A stretch of DNA of 64,000 nt from an uncultured Francisella sp. (GCA_943913135.1 CALTVE010000001.1:248001-312000); one strand, 5' to 3'. Shown: positions 17,620-26,143, numbered from the stretch's first letter. Translations and numbers: made by a program. Notes: generated by a model not told the origin, from the letters alone.

Positions 17620-19926
17620 TTAGCTTTTTTTTCGCTTTTCTTTACGATTTTTTATACTTTTGCTGTTTTTAGTTTTTTTCTTTTTATCGATATTCTTTTT
17701 CTGCCCTATAGACTTGTTTTTAGAGATTTTTTTACTTCTGCTTTCGGGGCGACGTCCTTTTAATTTACGCCCACCGGAAACCAATACCAGGTCTATTCTG
17801 CACGTATCTAAATCCGCACGCACTACCCGCACGACGATAGGATCCCCCAAGGTGAAGGCGATGCGTGTTCTTTCCCCAATAGTAGAGAGCTTTTCTGGGA
17901 CATAATCAAAGTAATCCTGCCCAAGTTCTGATAAGTGAATCATGCCTTCGGTATAGACGTTATCGAGCATGACAAACACACCAAAACTGGTGACGCCGCT
18001 AATGGTACCTGAAAAAACCTCGCCAATCTTATCGCGCATATAATAGGTTTTAAGCCATTTTTCTACATCGCGTGCTGCTTCTTCTGCCCTTCTTTCCATG
18101 TCAGAACAATGACGGCCTATTTCTGCCCAGCTTTTCTCTGGGTGATAAACCGTATGATCCGATCCTTTGATCACCCGATGAATTAATAAATCAGGATAAC
18201 GACGAATTGGGGAAGTAAAATGGGTATAGGCTTTGTAAGCAAGCCCAAAATGACCTAAATTTTCCGGTTGATACACAGCAGGCTGTAAAGAACGCAGCAA
18301 CATCATCTCAATCAACGATTGATCTGTCCTGCCTTCTAATTGATGCAATAACCGCGAGTAATCTTTTGAGGTAGGCTTACCTTCATAATGCAAGTTGACA
18401 TCTAGAAACTGGAGTTGCTGTCTGAGCACCTCTAATTTTTCCGGGGTGGGTCCTTCATGAACTCGGAATAAAGCAGAGACTTTGTGACGCAAAATAAAAT
18501 CAGCAGCACAGACATTAGCTGCTAACATACTTTCTTCGATGATGCGATGAGCATCGTTGCGTTCTTCTGGAATGATCGTTTTAATTTTATTGTTTTCATC
18601 AAAAATCATGCGAGTCGATAAGCCTTCAAATTCTATCGCCCCTCTTTCTTTACGCCTTTGCGCTAAAACTTTATATAAATCATATAAAGTGACCAATTCT
18701 TTTTTAAACGAATAATCACCGCCCGTATCTAAGTTATGCCATACTTCTTCATAGGTTAATCGTGCGTGCGAATGCATGAGGGCTTGATAAAATTGGTAGT
18801 GTTCTATTTTTCCCTGTCCGTTGATGGCGATGTCACAGGCCAAACACAAGCGATCCACGTTTGGCATCAAAGAGCAAAGGCCATTAGAAAGCTCTTCCGG
18901 TAGCATAGGGATCACCCGTCGTGGAAAGTAAACACTGGTGCCCCGTTCATAGGCTTCTTTATCTAAAGCGCTGCCCGGTACTACATAGTGGCTTACATCC
19001 GCTATCGCCACCACCAAACGATAGCCTGTTGCAGTTTTTTCAGCATAAACAGCATCATCAAAATCCTTGGCAGTTTCACCATCGATAGTCAGCAAAGGCA
19101 GAGGGCGGATATCACGTCGTTTGCTGATTTCTTCTTCACTAATGGTTTGAGAAATCCATGCTGCCTCTTTTAAAGCCTGCTCAGAAAAACGGTGCGGCAA
19201 TTCATGTTTACGCACCGCAATTTCAATTTCCATACCTGGATCGACGTAATGACCGAGTATCTCTTTAATATGGCCCGTAGCCAAATTAACCTTATCTGGA
19301 TAACGATCTATGGTTACTACTGCAACCTCGCCCTCGTGTACCGCTTCTAGATGAGTATTGGGAAGGAGCAAAGTTTGAGTAATTTTTACATCTACCGGTA
19401 GCGCGATGACCACCCCGTCTTCAATATACAACCGGCAGACAAGCTCTTTATGTTTACGCTGCAAAATTTCTACTACTCGTCCTTCACGGCGGCCCTTGCG
19501 ATCATAAGAAGTAGCCCGCATTGATACGATGTCACCGTTCATTAATACTTGCATCGCCTGGTGCCCTAACACAAAATCGGGCCCATCACGGTTTTCTAAG
19601 GGAACAGCAAAACCAAAACCTTCATGATGTGCTTGTACCCGGCAAATGACTAAATCTAATTTATCAGCAACGCAGATTAAACGACGTCGATTGATATAAA
19701 GTTGACCATCACGTACCATGGCACGGATGCGAATCTCGAAGGCTTCTTGCTCCTCCGGGGCAATATCAAAACGCTTATATAAAAGTTGAAGCGTGACCGG
19801 TATCCCTTCTTCTTGCAAAAATTGTAAAATCCATTCACGACTGGGTAGGGCATGACCATATTTTTCAATTTCACGCCCTAAGTGCGGGTCTTGCAAGCGT
19901 AGGGAAATATTTTGGTTATTACTCAT
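17620..19926 (-). CDS. rnr: ribonuclease R
   Basis: Processive 3'-5' exoribonuclease that degrades structured RNA and helps trans-translation. The 768-residue protein has N-terminal winged-helix and cold-shock domains, the RNB catalytic centre around TIDGETAKDFDDAVYAE (conserved aspartates), YTHFTSPIRRYPDL, and a C-terminal S1 domain starting near KIGEVFSGTISGVTSFGVFV. The tail of about 50 residues is lysine/arginine-rich, as in other RNase R proteins and unlike RNase II. Confidence 0.95.
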   Translation of the reverse strand: MSNNQNISLRLQDPHLGREIEKYGHALPSREWILQFLQEEGIPVTLQLLYKRFDIAPEEQEAFEIRIRAMVRDGQLYINRRRLICVADKLDLVICRVQAHHEGFGFAVPLENRDGPDFVLGHQAMQVLMNGDIVSMRATSYDRKGRREGRVVEILQRKHKELVCRLYIEDGVVIALPVDVKITQTLLLPNTHLEAVHEGEVAVVTIDRYPDKVNLATGHIKEILGHYVDPGMEIEIAVRKHELPHRFSEQALKEAAWISQTISEEEISKRRDIRPLPLLTIDGETAKDFDDAVYAEKTATGYRLVVAIADVSHYVVPGSALDKEAYERGTSVYFPRRVIPMLPEELSNGLCSLMPNVDRLCLACDIAINGQGKIEHYQFYQALMHSHARLTYEEVWHNLDTGGDYSFKKELVTLYDLYKVLAQRRKERGAIEFEGLSTRMIFDENNKIKTIIPEERNDAHRIIEESMLAANVCAADFILRHKVSALFRVHEGPTPEKLEVLRQQLQFLDVNLHYEGKPTSKDYSRLLHQLEGRTDQSLIEMMLLRSLQPAVYQPENLGHFGLAYKAYTHFTSPIRRYPDLLIHRVIKGSDHTVYHPEKSWAEIGRHCSDMERRAEEAARDVEKWLKTYYMRDKIGEVFSGTISGVTSFGVFVMLDNVYTEGMIHLSELGQDYFDYVPEKLSTIGERTRIAFTLGDPIVVRVVRADLDTCRIDLVLVSGGRKLKGRRPESRSKKISKNKSIGQKKNIDKKKKTKNSKSIKNRKEKRKKS

Positions 19927-20017
19927 CTTTATCGTTTTCCTATAGCTGAATTTGAGACGCGCACCGATCAGCCCATTCTAGAAAAGTTTTGTTTATGGTT
20001 TAAAAATGATATAAGAA

Positions 20018-20031
20018 GCTTTTTAAAAAGC
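20018..20031. repeat. 14-base perfect palindrome upstream of the UmuD-like gene
   Basis: GCTTTTTAAAAAGC reads the same on both strands and lies 45 bases before the first start codon of the LexA/UmuD-like gene. It could be an operator for an autorepressor, or simply A/T-rich sequence. It does not resemble the E. coli SOS box. Confidence 0.35.
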
Positions 20032-20059
20032 CTTTAAATTATCTTACGCAATCTTAATT

Positions 20060-20106
20060 TTAAGGGAATCACATTATGTCAGTTAAGGGAAATCACATTA
20101 TGTCAG
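20060..20106 (+). repeat. tandem duplication carrying two ribosome binding sites and two start codons
   Basis: Copy 1 (20060-20082, 23 bases) and copy 2 (20083-20106, 24 bases) are identical apart from one extra A in copy 2. Each contains TTAAGGGAA, then CACATT and an ATG followed by TCAG. The extra A makes the two ATGs (20076 and 20100) 24 bases apart and in frame. Confidence 0.9.
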
Positions 20107-20678
20107 TTCGTGGCGGCAAACGCAAAGGTGCAGGACGGAAAAAAGGATCAGGCGCATTTCGGGAAGTTACCGTAGTAAAACGCATTCCCCGATCTTTAGT
20201 CCCCGCAGTGCAAAACTTCTTAGAAGAAGTCAAAATCAAACGTGCTAGAAATGCTTATGGCGATATTGGTGAAATCGCCACTCCCAAACGCATTCCCATG
20301 GCAACTTCACCTGTACGCGCGGGATTTTTAACTGCAACCGCGGCCAGTGATCCACCGCAGTGGATGGATTTTAATCATCTTTTTTCTGGTAATAGCAAAG
20401 GGGTGATCGCTGTACGCGCTTATGGCGATTCTATGATTGATATTGGTATCGAGGAAGGCGATTTACTGATTTTAGATACCGAGCGCATCGCTGACCAAAG
20501 TGATATTGTGGTCGCTCGTATTGATGGTGATTTTACGGTCAAGCGTCTGCGTTATGACCACGAGGGCGTAGGCTTGTTCCCTGAGAACAGCTCGGGTAAA
20601 TACCCAATTCAGCGGCCTAAGCCCGGAGAGGAACTAAATTTAATCGGGGTAGTAACTTATGTGATCAAAAAGCTTTAG
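20076..20678 (+). CDS. LexA/UmuD-like S24 autoprotease with basic N-terminal region
   Basis: Predicted self-cleaving protein of the LexA/UmuD family, 200 residues from the first ATG or 192 from the second. The N-terminus is basic and glycine-rich (RGGKRKGAGRKKG), resembling the AT-hook-like head of some UmuD-like proteins, and not the winged helix of LexA. The cleavage site is Ala82-Gly83 in RAGF, followed by a UmuD-like DFNHLF. The catalytic dyad is Ser119 in YGDSMID and Lys156 in FTVKRL. dinB follows after 275 bases; umuC is not present. No SOS box is visible upstream. It could be a UmuD-type polymerase subunit or a stress regulator. Confidence 0.85.
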   Translation: MSVKGNHIMSVRGGKRKGAGRKKGSGAFREVTVVKRIPRSLVPAVQNFLEEVKIKRARNAYGDIGEIATPKRIPMATSPVRAGFLTATAASDPPQWMDFNHLFSGNSKGVIAVRAYGDSMIDIGIEEGDLLILDTERIADQSDIVVARIDGDFTVKRLRYDHEGVGLFPENSSGKYPIQRPKPGEELNLIGVVTYVIKKL

Positions 20679-20710
20679 ACAACATAAATAGAATGATCAC
20701 TGGTAAAAAG

Positions 20711-20757
20711 AGGAGCGGGTTTGTACTCAGGATATCCTGTGTAAACTCCTCCTTTTT
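20711..20757 (+). terminator. terminator after the UmuD-like gene
   Basis: Stem with outer arms AGGAG/CTCCT, an inner GTTTgTAC/GTAAAC arm with a bulge, and AGGATATCCT at the top, followed by CCTTTTTT. It starts about 30 bases after the stop. Confidence 0.65.
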
Positions 20758-20923
20758 TCCCCTTACTCAGCCCTCCTTGTAGTCTCTTTAAACATTTTAT
20801 TTACAGACTATCTATTTCCTTAAAGATCCGTTGGCTCTGTTTCATCAATGCAACTTGGCCCCTATACCCTATCGATTGTCATCATAATGAAAACGGAATC
20901 TGCTATCATAAAGCCGTCAGTAT

Positions 20924-20932
20924 TGGTATAGT
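20924..20932 (+). promoter_or_regulatory. possible extended -10 promoter for dinB
   Basis: TTGGTATAGT contains TGG directly ahead of TATAGT (five of six consensus bases), ending 21 bases before the dinB ATG. No good -35 is seen, as is common with extended -10 promoters. Confidence 0.4.
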
Positions 20933-20953
20933 CCTAACAAATAAGTAAGTTTT

Positions 20954-22039
20954 ATGAGCCATAGACAGAAAATCATCCATGTGGATATGGACTGTTTTTA
21001 CGCAGCAGTAGAAATACGCGATCACCCTTTTCTTGCCGGTAAACCAGTAGGTGTCGGGGGCGTAGAACACGGTGTTTTGGCCACCTGCAATTATGAAGCA
21101 CGCCGCTATGGCTTAAAAAGTGCGATGCCTACTTTTAAAGCGAGAAAATTATGCCCTGATTTAATTTTGCTCCCTACCCGCATGGATCGTTATCGGCAAA
21201 TTTCTAAACAAGTCCAAGATATTTTCTACCGCTACACTGATTATATCGAACCACTCTCTCTCGATGAGGCCTATTTAGATGTCAGTGAAAATGCTAATTT
21301 TCATGGTTCAGCTACCTTAATTGCCCAAGCGATCCGCCGAGATATTTACTGCGAAACCGGTTTGACCGCTTCGGCAGGTATTGCCCCTTTGAAATTTCTT
21401 GCCAAAATCGCTTCTGGTCTAAAAAAACCCAATCAACAATTTACTATTAGTCCAGAAACGATGATTCCTTTTATTGAAGCGCTCCCTTTAAAAACCATCC
21501 CGGGTGTAGGTCTAGCCACCGCCGAACGCCTGGCAAAACTTGAATTAAATACCTGTTCAGATTTGAAAAAATTTGATTACACCCAGCTAATTCACCTGTT
21601 CGGCCGCCATGGGGAACATCTCTGGAACTATAGCCATGGTATCGATGAAAGAAAAGTAATCACCCATCGACCGCATAAGTCTGTAGGAGCAGAAAAGACT
21701 ATCCCTTTTATCACGACTTTAGAAGCCGCCCAAACTCTATTGGCTTCACTCCATGAACGCCTTCTCCTACGCCTGCCTGATTCTTTTAGCGAAGAACAAA
21801 AAAGACAGGCACAGCGTTTATCAGTTAAGATAAAATTAGATAACTTCAAGCTTTTGCGGATAGAACGTTTGCATGTGGGAATAGAGCTACAATTTTTTCA
21901 GCAGCTTTTACAGGAATTGTGGTTAAAAAATAAGGTAGAGCGCATTCGTTTGTTAGGATTACAACTGCGTTTACCTTCCACGGAACAGGGATACCAATAC
22001 CATCTGTGGCCAAGAGAAGAAACGCTCTTCGCTCCATAA
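20954..22039 (+). CDS. dinB: DNA polymerase IV (Y family)
   Basis: Error-prone translesion polymerase that bypasses damaged bases. The 361-residue protein has IIHVDMDCFYAAVE with the first metal aspartate, YEARRYGLKSAMP, SLDEAYLDVS with the catalytic Asp-Glu, and the helix-hairpin-helix segment ALPLKTIPGVG. The little-finger region follows at about 235-345. The extreme C-terminus does not show an obvious QLxLF clamp motif; the last residues are PREETLFAP. The UmuD-like gene upstream may be functionally linked. Confidence 0.95.
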   Translation: MSHRQKIIHVDMDCFYAAVEIRDHPFLAGKPVGVGGVEHGVLATCNYEARRYGLKSAMPTFKARKLCPDLILLPTRMDRYRQISKQVQDIFYRYTDYIEPLSLDEAYLDVSENANFHGSATLIAQAIRRDIYCETGLTASAGIAPLKFLAKIASGLKKPNQQFTISPETMIPFIEALPLKTIPGVGLATAERLAKLELNTCSDLKKFDYTQLIHLFGRHGEHLWNYSHGIDERKVITHRPHKSVGAEKTIPFITTLEAAQTLLASLHERLLLRLPDSFSEEQKRQAQRLSVKIKLDNFKLLRIERLHVGIELQFFQQLLQELWLKNKVERIRLLGLQLRLPSTEQGYQYHLWPREETLFAP

Positions 22040-22086
22040 AACGCCCTTATGCTATTATCTTTAATCTAGTTTAAAAAAGGGATACT

Positions 22087-22779
22087 ATGGCCCATTATCT
22101 TATCGCTCCTAGCATTTTATCTGCTGATTTTGCTCATTTAGGTAGAGAAACGCGCAAAGTGATCGAGGCCGGCGCCGATTGGCTACATTTTGATGTCATG
22201 GATGGTCACTATGTCCCTAATTTAAGCCTTGGTCCTATGGTGTGTGCGAGCTTAAAAAAAGAGGTCAACCTGATCCCTATAGATGCCCACCTAATGGTAG
22301 AAAAGGTCGATGTGTTCATTAATGCTTTCTTACAAGCGGGGGCCACGTACATTAGTTTTCACCCAGAAGCTACCTGGCATCCGCACCGTAGCTTACGCCT
22401 GATTAAAGAAGGCGGTGGCAAAGCAGGTTTGGCTTTAAATCCAGGTACCAGCCTTAATTTTTTAAATGAAACTGTGTTATCGGAAATGGATTACTTACTC
22501 TTGATGACAGTGAATCCAGGTTTCGGTGGCCAAAAGTTTATTGACAGTTGCTTAAATAAAATTCGATTAGCCCGCCATCTGCTGGATAACTATAAGCAAA
22601 AAACAGGTAGACATATCTTGCTACAAGTGGATGGAGGTATTGATCAACAGACTATTTTACCGGCGGCAGAAGCTGGGGCAGAGGTTTTTGTCGCTGGCTC
22701 AGCCATTTTTAAGGATAAAAATCCCAGTCATGCCTTAAAAACATTGCGCATGTGCTTACACTCTAAGGGAAAAAAATGA
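22087..22779 (+). CDS. rpe: ribulose-phosphate 3-epimerase
   Basis: Interconverts ribulose 5-phosphate and xylulose 5-phosphate in the pentose phosphate pathway. The 230-residue TIM-barrel protein has IAPSILSADFAHLG, HFDVMDGHYVPNLSLGP, DAHLMV, VNPGFGGQKF and LQVDGGI, all family signatures with the metal-binding His/Asp residues. The stop overlaps gph by four bases (ATGA). Confidence 0.97.
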   Translation: MAHYLIAPSILSADFAHLGRETRKVIEAGADWLHFDVMDGHYVPNLSLGPMVCASLKKEVNLIPIDAHLMVEKVDVFINAFLQAGATYISFHPEATWHPHRSLRLIKEGGGKAGLALNPGTSLNFLNETVLSEMDYLLLMTVNPGFGGQKFIDSCLNKIRLARHLLDNYKQKTGRHILLQVDGGIDQQTILPAAEAGAEVFVAGSAIFKDKNPSHALKTLRMCLHSKGKK

Positions 22780-23471
22780 CAGCAAATACGATTAAAGCGA
22801 TTGCCTTTGATTTAGATGGGACATTAGTAGACTCTATCCCCGATTTAGCAGAATCTGCTAACTGCATGCGCCATCATTTTAGTTTACCGCCCCTCAGTTT
22901 GGCTACCTTAAAAAGCTATGTGGGCGATGGCATCAGTGCCTTAGTACGGCGTGCGCTTATGGACGGGAACAAAAGTGAAGAAGCTAAAATGCAAGAACCA
23001 GAAGCAGAAAAATTTTTTTTGCACTATTATGCGCAGCATCTAACCGATAAAAGCTACATATATCCTGGGGTAGAAGATGTTATTCCTCTCTTACACAAAA
23101 AAGGTTATCCACTTGCTGTCATCAGTAATAAAAATGAGCTATTGGTCAGCAAAATTCTTGCTCACTTCGGATTAGCTGATTCAATTAGCTTAGCTTTAGG
23201 CGGCAACAGTTTAGAAGAAAAAAAGCCTTCTCCCCTGCCCCTTATCCACGCGGCCAATGTATTGGGCGTAGCAAAAACTGAACTGGCGATGGTGGGAGAT
23301 TCTTTGAACGATGCCAAAGCGGCCAATAGTGCCGCGAGCCCTTTTATCGCCCTCACCTATGGTTATGAAAATGATTTGCAGCAGAAGATTAAGAAAAATA
23401 ATCTAAAAACGCTGGCTGTTATTGACCATTTTGAAAAACTTTATTCCCTATTCCCTGAGGTAAATGGTTAA
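22776..23471 (+). CDS. gph: phosphoglycolate phosphatase, HAD family
   Basis: Removes phosphate from 2-phosphoglycolate, a product of DNA 3'-end repair. The 231-residue HAD protein has motif I FDLDGTLVDS, a helical cap, motif II VISNK, motif III Lys in EKKPSP and motif IV MVGDSLNDAKAA. The rpe-gph pairing is typical and supports the specific name, although HAD substrates are hard to predict. It overlaps rpe by four bases and recX by one. Confidence 0.9.
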   Translation: MTANTIKAIAFDLDGTLVDSIPDLAESANCMRHHFSLPPLSLATLKSYVGDGISALVRRALMDGNKSEEAKMQEPEAEKFFLHYYAQHLTDKSYIYPGVEDVIPLLHKKGYPLAVISNKNELLVSKILAHFGLADSISLALGGNSLEEKKPSPLPLIHAANVLGVAKTELAMVGDSLNDAKAANSAASPFIALTYGYENDLQQKIKKNNLKTLAVIDHFEKLYSLFPEVNG

Positions 23472-23914
23472 TGGAACGAAAAGCAGCTGAAACCTATACT
23501 CTGGCTTTACTGGCAAGAAGAGAATATAGCAGTCTGGAAATCAGGGAAAAATTACAGCACAGAGGAATATCACCTGAGGTTATTACAGCCATTTTACGTA
23601 AGTTTCAGGAAAAGGGCTGGCAATCAGATGAGCGCTTTGCTGAAAGCCTTATCTACAGCAAAAAAAATCGCTATGGGACTTTAAAGTTAAGCTATCTTCT
23701 GGAACAAAAAGGTATAGATAAAAATATATTTGAGCCTTTACTTCCTAACGCAGAAGAAGAATTAGATCTAGCGCTTAACCTGCTTTATAAAAAGTACCCT
23801 CAGAAAAGTAAAGAAGGGAAAGAAAAGCAAAAGCGGCTGCGCTTATTGGCTAACCATGGTTTTAGCATGCGTTGCGCCTATACCGCATTGGAACATTATT
23901 ACCACAAACAGTAA
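23471..23914 (+). CDS. recX: regulatory protein RecX
   Basis: Modulates RecA filament growth. The 147-residue protein has the three-helix repeats of RecX: AETYTLALLARREYSSLEIREKL, RKFQEKGWQSDERFAESLI and the C-terminal GFSMRCAYTAL. The TAATG overlap with gph makes it the third gene of an rpe-gph-recX operon. recA, its usual neighbour, is not in the window. Confidence 0.85.
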   Translation: MERKAAETYTLALLARREYSSLEIREKLQHRGISPEVITAILRKFQEKGWQSDERFAESLIYSKKNRYGTLKLSYLLEQKGIDKNIFEPLLPNAEEELDLALNLLYKKYPQKSKEGKEKQKRLRLLANHGFSMRCAYTALEHYYHKQ

Positions 23915-23917
23915 AGT

Positions 23918-24047
23918 AAGTTTTCAGCTTGCCCCCTAAAAACCTGGTAGTGAAAACTTCAATGGGCGGGGCGAGAAGCTACGAATAGATCGTATAGAGT
24001 GGGTACGTGTTTAAATGAAATGTTTATAGGCCTGGCCCCTCACTCTA
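23918..24047 (+). ncRNA. candidate structured RNA region between recX and ubiK
   Basis: Several complementary arms are packed in this non-coding gap. AAGTTTTCA (23918-23926) pairs perfectly with TGAAAACTT (23951-23959). GCTTGCCCC (23927-23935) can pair with GGGGC-GAG-AAGC (23968-23979, three-base bulge), giving a pseudoknot layout or an alternative fold. TACGA/TCGTA (23980-23994) forms a small hairpin and TAGAGTG/CACTCTA (23995-24047) closes a larger loop. I do not recognise it as 6S, SRP, RNase P or tmRNA. It may be a processed 3' UTR, an sRNA or chance. Confidence 0.3.
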
Positions 24048-24082
24048 AAAAGCAATTTGATTAAAGCGTTTATAGATCAAGT

Positions 24083-24091
24083 TGGTATAAT
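24083..24091 (+). promoter_or_regulatory. extended -10 promoter for ubiK-comM
   Basis: TGGTATAAT is a perfect extended -10 element, ending 54 bases before the ubiK ATG. No clear -35 is seen. Confidence 0.55.
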
Positions 24092-24095
24092 CTAT

Positions 24096-24115
24096 GATCA
24101 TCGAGGATCATCGAG
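24096..24115 (+). repeat. two tandem copies of GATCATCGAG in the ubiK leader
   Basis: Two identical adjacent 10-mers directly downstream of the -10 element, so they would lie at the very start of the transcript. Confidence 0.6.
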
Positions 24116-24145
24116 AAAAAATTTAAAGAAAATTTGAGGAAAATT

Positions 24146-24499
24146 ATGTCACTCCCTAAAGCCTTATTAGAAGAAATTACTTTTGATTTACAAGAAATTC
24201 TCCAAAGTGGGAAAGAAGGCGCTGAAGATATCCAAAAAAATATTCAGAGTCTCTTCAATACAGCGCTTAAGCGTGCAAACCTAGTCAGCCAAGACAGTTT
24301 TACCCGCCTAGAAAATATAGTGCAAAAACTCGCCCTTGAAGTGGTGGAACTTAAAAGTAAATTAGAAACCTTAAAAAAAGCACCGTCTCCCTCTACTACT
24401 TCCTTACCTAGCAAAAATCTGTCCCAGGTTCCATCGCATTCCAAAGCTAAAAAAGGTAATACTCGAGCAAAAACACAAACAAAAACCAATAAATTGTAA
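24146..24499 (+). CDS. ubiK: ubiquinone biosynthesis accessory factor UbiK (BMFP family)
   Basis: Small coiled-coil membrane-fusogenic protein that assists ubiquinone synthesis with UbiJ. The 117-residue protein has an amphipathic N-terminal helix (LEEITFDLQEILQS), then ALKRANLVSQDSFTRLENIVQKL and a C-terminal coiled coil LEVVELKSKLETL, as in E. coli YqiC, with a longer basic, Ser/Thr-rich tail. I used the ATG at 24146, with GAGG six bases upstream, and not the in-frame TTG at 24134. comM begins 14 bases after the stop. Confidence 0.85.
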   Translation: MSLPKALLEEITFDLQEILQSGKEGAEDIQKNIQSLFNTALKRANLVSQDSFTRLENIVQKLALEVVELKSKLETLKKAPSPSTTSLPSKNLSQVPSHSKAKKGNTRAKTQTKTNKL

Positions 24500-24513
24500 A
24501 ATCGCATTTTAAA

Positions 24514-26025
24514 ATGGAAAAATTCGCTGTTGCTTATAGTCGGGCTCTGGTTGGTTTAAAAACACCACTCATTGAAATAGAGGCACAGCTGAGTAATGGT
24601 CTTCCCCAGTTTCATATTGTCGGTCTACCGGAAACCGAAGTAAAGGAAAGCCGCGATCGGGTACGGGCCGCTATCCTACAAAGTGGCTTTAGCTTTCCCA
24701 ACCAAAAAATTACTATCAATCTGGCCCCTGCGGAGTTGCCTAAAGAATCTGGGCGCTATGACCTACCCATTGCCCTTGCCTTATTAGCTGCTGCTCATCA
24801 AATTCGAGGCGATTTATTGCATTATGAATTTGCTGGTGAATTGGCTTTATCTGGTTCCTTGCGAGCTGTTCGAGGCGGTCTATTATTTCTGAAAGCTGCA
24901 GAAGAGGCAGGGCGTATCTTTATCGGGCCTAAATGCAATGAAAGTGCTGCTGCCTTATTTCCTAAATCCGATGCTTTATTTGCTGAAAATTTGCAGCAGG
25001 TGATCGCCCATTTAAATGGAGCGGAAACTTTACAATTGTCTAAGATACAGGTAATTGATTCACCCTTGATTAAAAAAAATCAGCTTGATTTAAATGAGGT
25101 GAAAGGACAGCAAAGTGCTAAGCGCGCTTTAGAAATCGCTGCCGCAGGACGCCATAATCTCTTATTAGAAGGCCCGCCCGGTACTGGAAAATCTATGCTG
25201 GCTGCGCGCCTTCCTTCTATCTTGACCCCCCTCAATCGGCAAGAAATGATAGAAAATGCCATTATTCACTCGATAAGCGACCACTTCCCGATACAGCCGC
25301 AATGGTCCTACAACCGTCCTTTTCGTTGCCCCCACCATACTGCCTCAGCGGTAGCAGTCATCGGAGGCGGGGCTCACCCGCGACCAGGAGAAATCACTTT
25401 AGCGCATAATGGTGTACTTTTTCTTGATGAATTACCAGAATTCCCCCGTAAAGTCATGGAAGTGCTACGTGAACCCTTGGAAAATCGCGAAATCCATATT
25501 TCCCGCACAGCCGCCCAGGTCACTTATCCTGCAGATTTTCAATTAATAGCGACCATGAACCCTTGCCCGTGTGGATTTTATGGTCATCCTCAACAACATT
25601 GCACGTGCACTTTAGAACAAATTAAGCGCTATCGGAGTAAGGTTTCCGGGCCTTTTCTCGATCGCATTGATTTAATTATTCAGGTACCTGCAATCCCAGT
25701 GGAAAAGATCTTGCAAGATCCTAAAACCATAGAAAGCAGTGCTATCGTTGCTAAACGGGTGGAACAAGCGCAAGCACGCCAATATCAGCGTCAAGGTAAA
25801 CTAAATGCCCTCCTCAGTGCCAAAGAAGTAGAGGAAATCGCTTTCATTGACAATGAAGCGCGTCTTTTCCTGCTATCGCATATGAATAACTTGCAGCTAT
25901 CTACCCGCAGTTACCATAAAATTCTACGCATTGCCCGTACCTTAGCAGATCTTAAGGGTCAAGAGAAGGTGGATAAAAGCCATGTTATACAGGCGATTAC
26001 TTTTAGACGGGGACTACACTTATAA
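24514..26025 (+). CDS. comM: ComM/YifB family Mg-chelatase-like AAA+ ATPase
   Basis: Branch-migration helicase that promotes integration of DNA taken up by natural transformation. The 503-residue protein has the N-terminal ChlI-like domain (IVGLPETEVKESRDRVRAA, NLAPAELPKESGRYDLP), Walker A GPPGTGKS at 220-227, Walker B VLFLDELPEF, the arginine-rich LREPLENREIHISR and a cysteine cluster PCPCGFYGHP...CTC. The C-terminal helical domain has LSTRSYHKILRIARTLADL. The lone pilin and a TfoX_C domain elsewhere in the window also point toward competence. Confidence 0.93.
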   Translation: MEKFAVAYSRALVGLKTPLIEIEAQLSNGLPQFHIVGLPETEVKESRDRVRAAILQSGFSFPNQKITINLAPAELPKESGRYDLPIALALLAAAHQIRGDLLHYEFAGELALSGSLRAVRGGLLFLKAAEEAGRIFIGPKCNESAAALFPKSDALFAENLQQVIAHLNGAETLQLSKIQVIDSPLIKKNQLDLNEVKGQQSAKRALEIAAAGRHNLLLEGPPGTGKSMLAARLPSILTPLNRQEMIENAIIHSISDHFPIQPQWSYNRPFRCPHHTASAVAVIGGGAHPRPGEITLAHNGVLFLDELPEFPRKVMEVLREPLENREIHISRTAAQVTYPADFQLIATMNPCPCGFYGHPQQHCTCTLEQIKRYRSKVSGPFLDRIDLIIQVPAIPVEKILQDPKTIESSAIVAKRVEQAQARQYQRQGKLNALLSAKEVEEIAFIDNEARLFLLSHMNNLQLSTRSYHKILRIARTLADLKGQEKVDKSHVIQAITFRRGLHL

Positions 26026-26107
26026 AAGCTCTCCACCCATAAGGGCTTCTTATTAGCTAAAAGGCTTGGATTTTACGGTGTCTCTATCAATAAAGCTAAT
26101 TGGCCAA

Positions 26108-26127
26108 AGGGAGGCTTTATCCTCCCT
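26108..26127. terminator. hairpin between comM and a convergent small gene
   Basis: Perfect 7-bp stem AGGGAGG/CCTCCCT with a six-base loop, followed on the plus strand by AGATTTTAT. It lies 82 bases after comM and 16 bases after the convergent gene, so it may serve both. The T-tract is weak. Confidence 0.5.
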
Positions 26128-26143
26128 AGATTTTATAGAGAAC

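Noticed and set aside
19927..20953. SOS (LexA) boxes at the UmuD-like gene and dinB
   Set aside because: No CTG-N10-CAG site was found; the closest, CTG...CAG near 20900, has a 15-base spacer.
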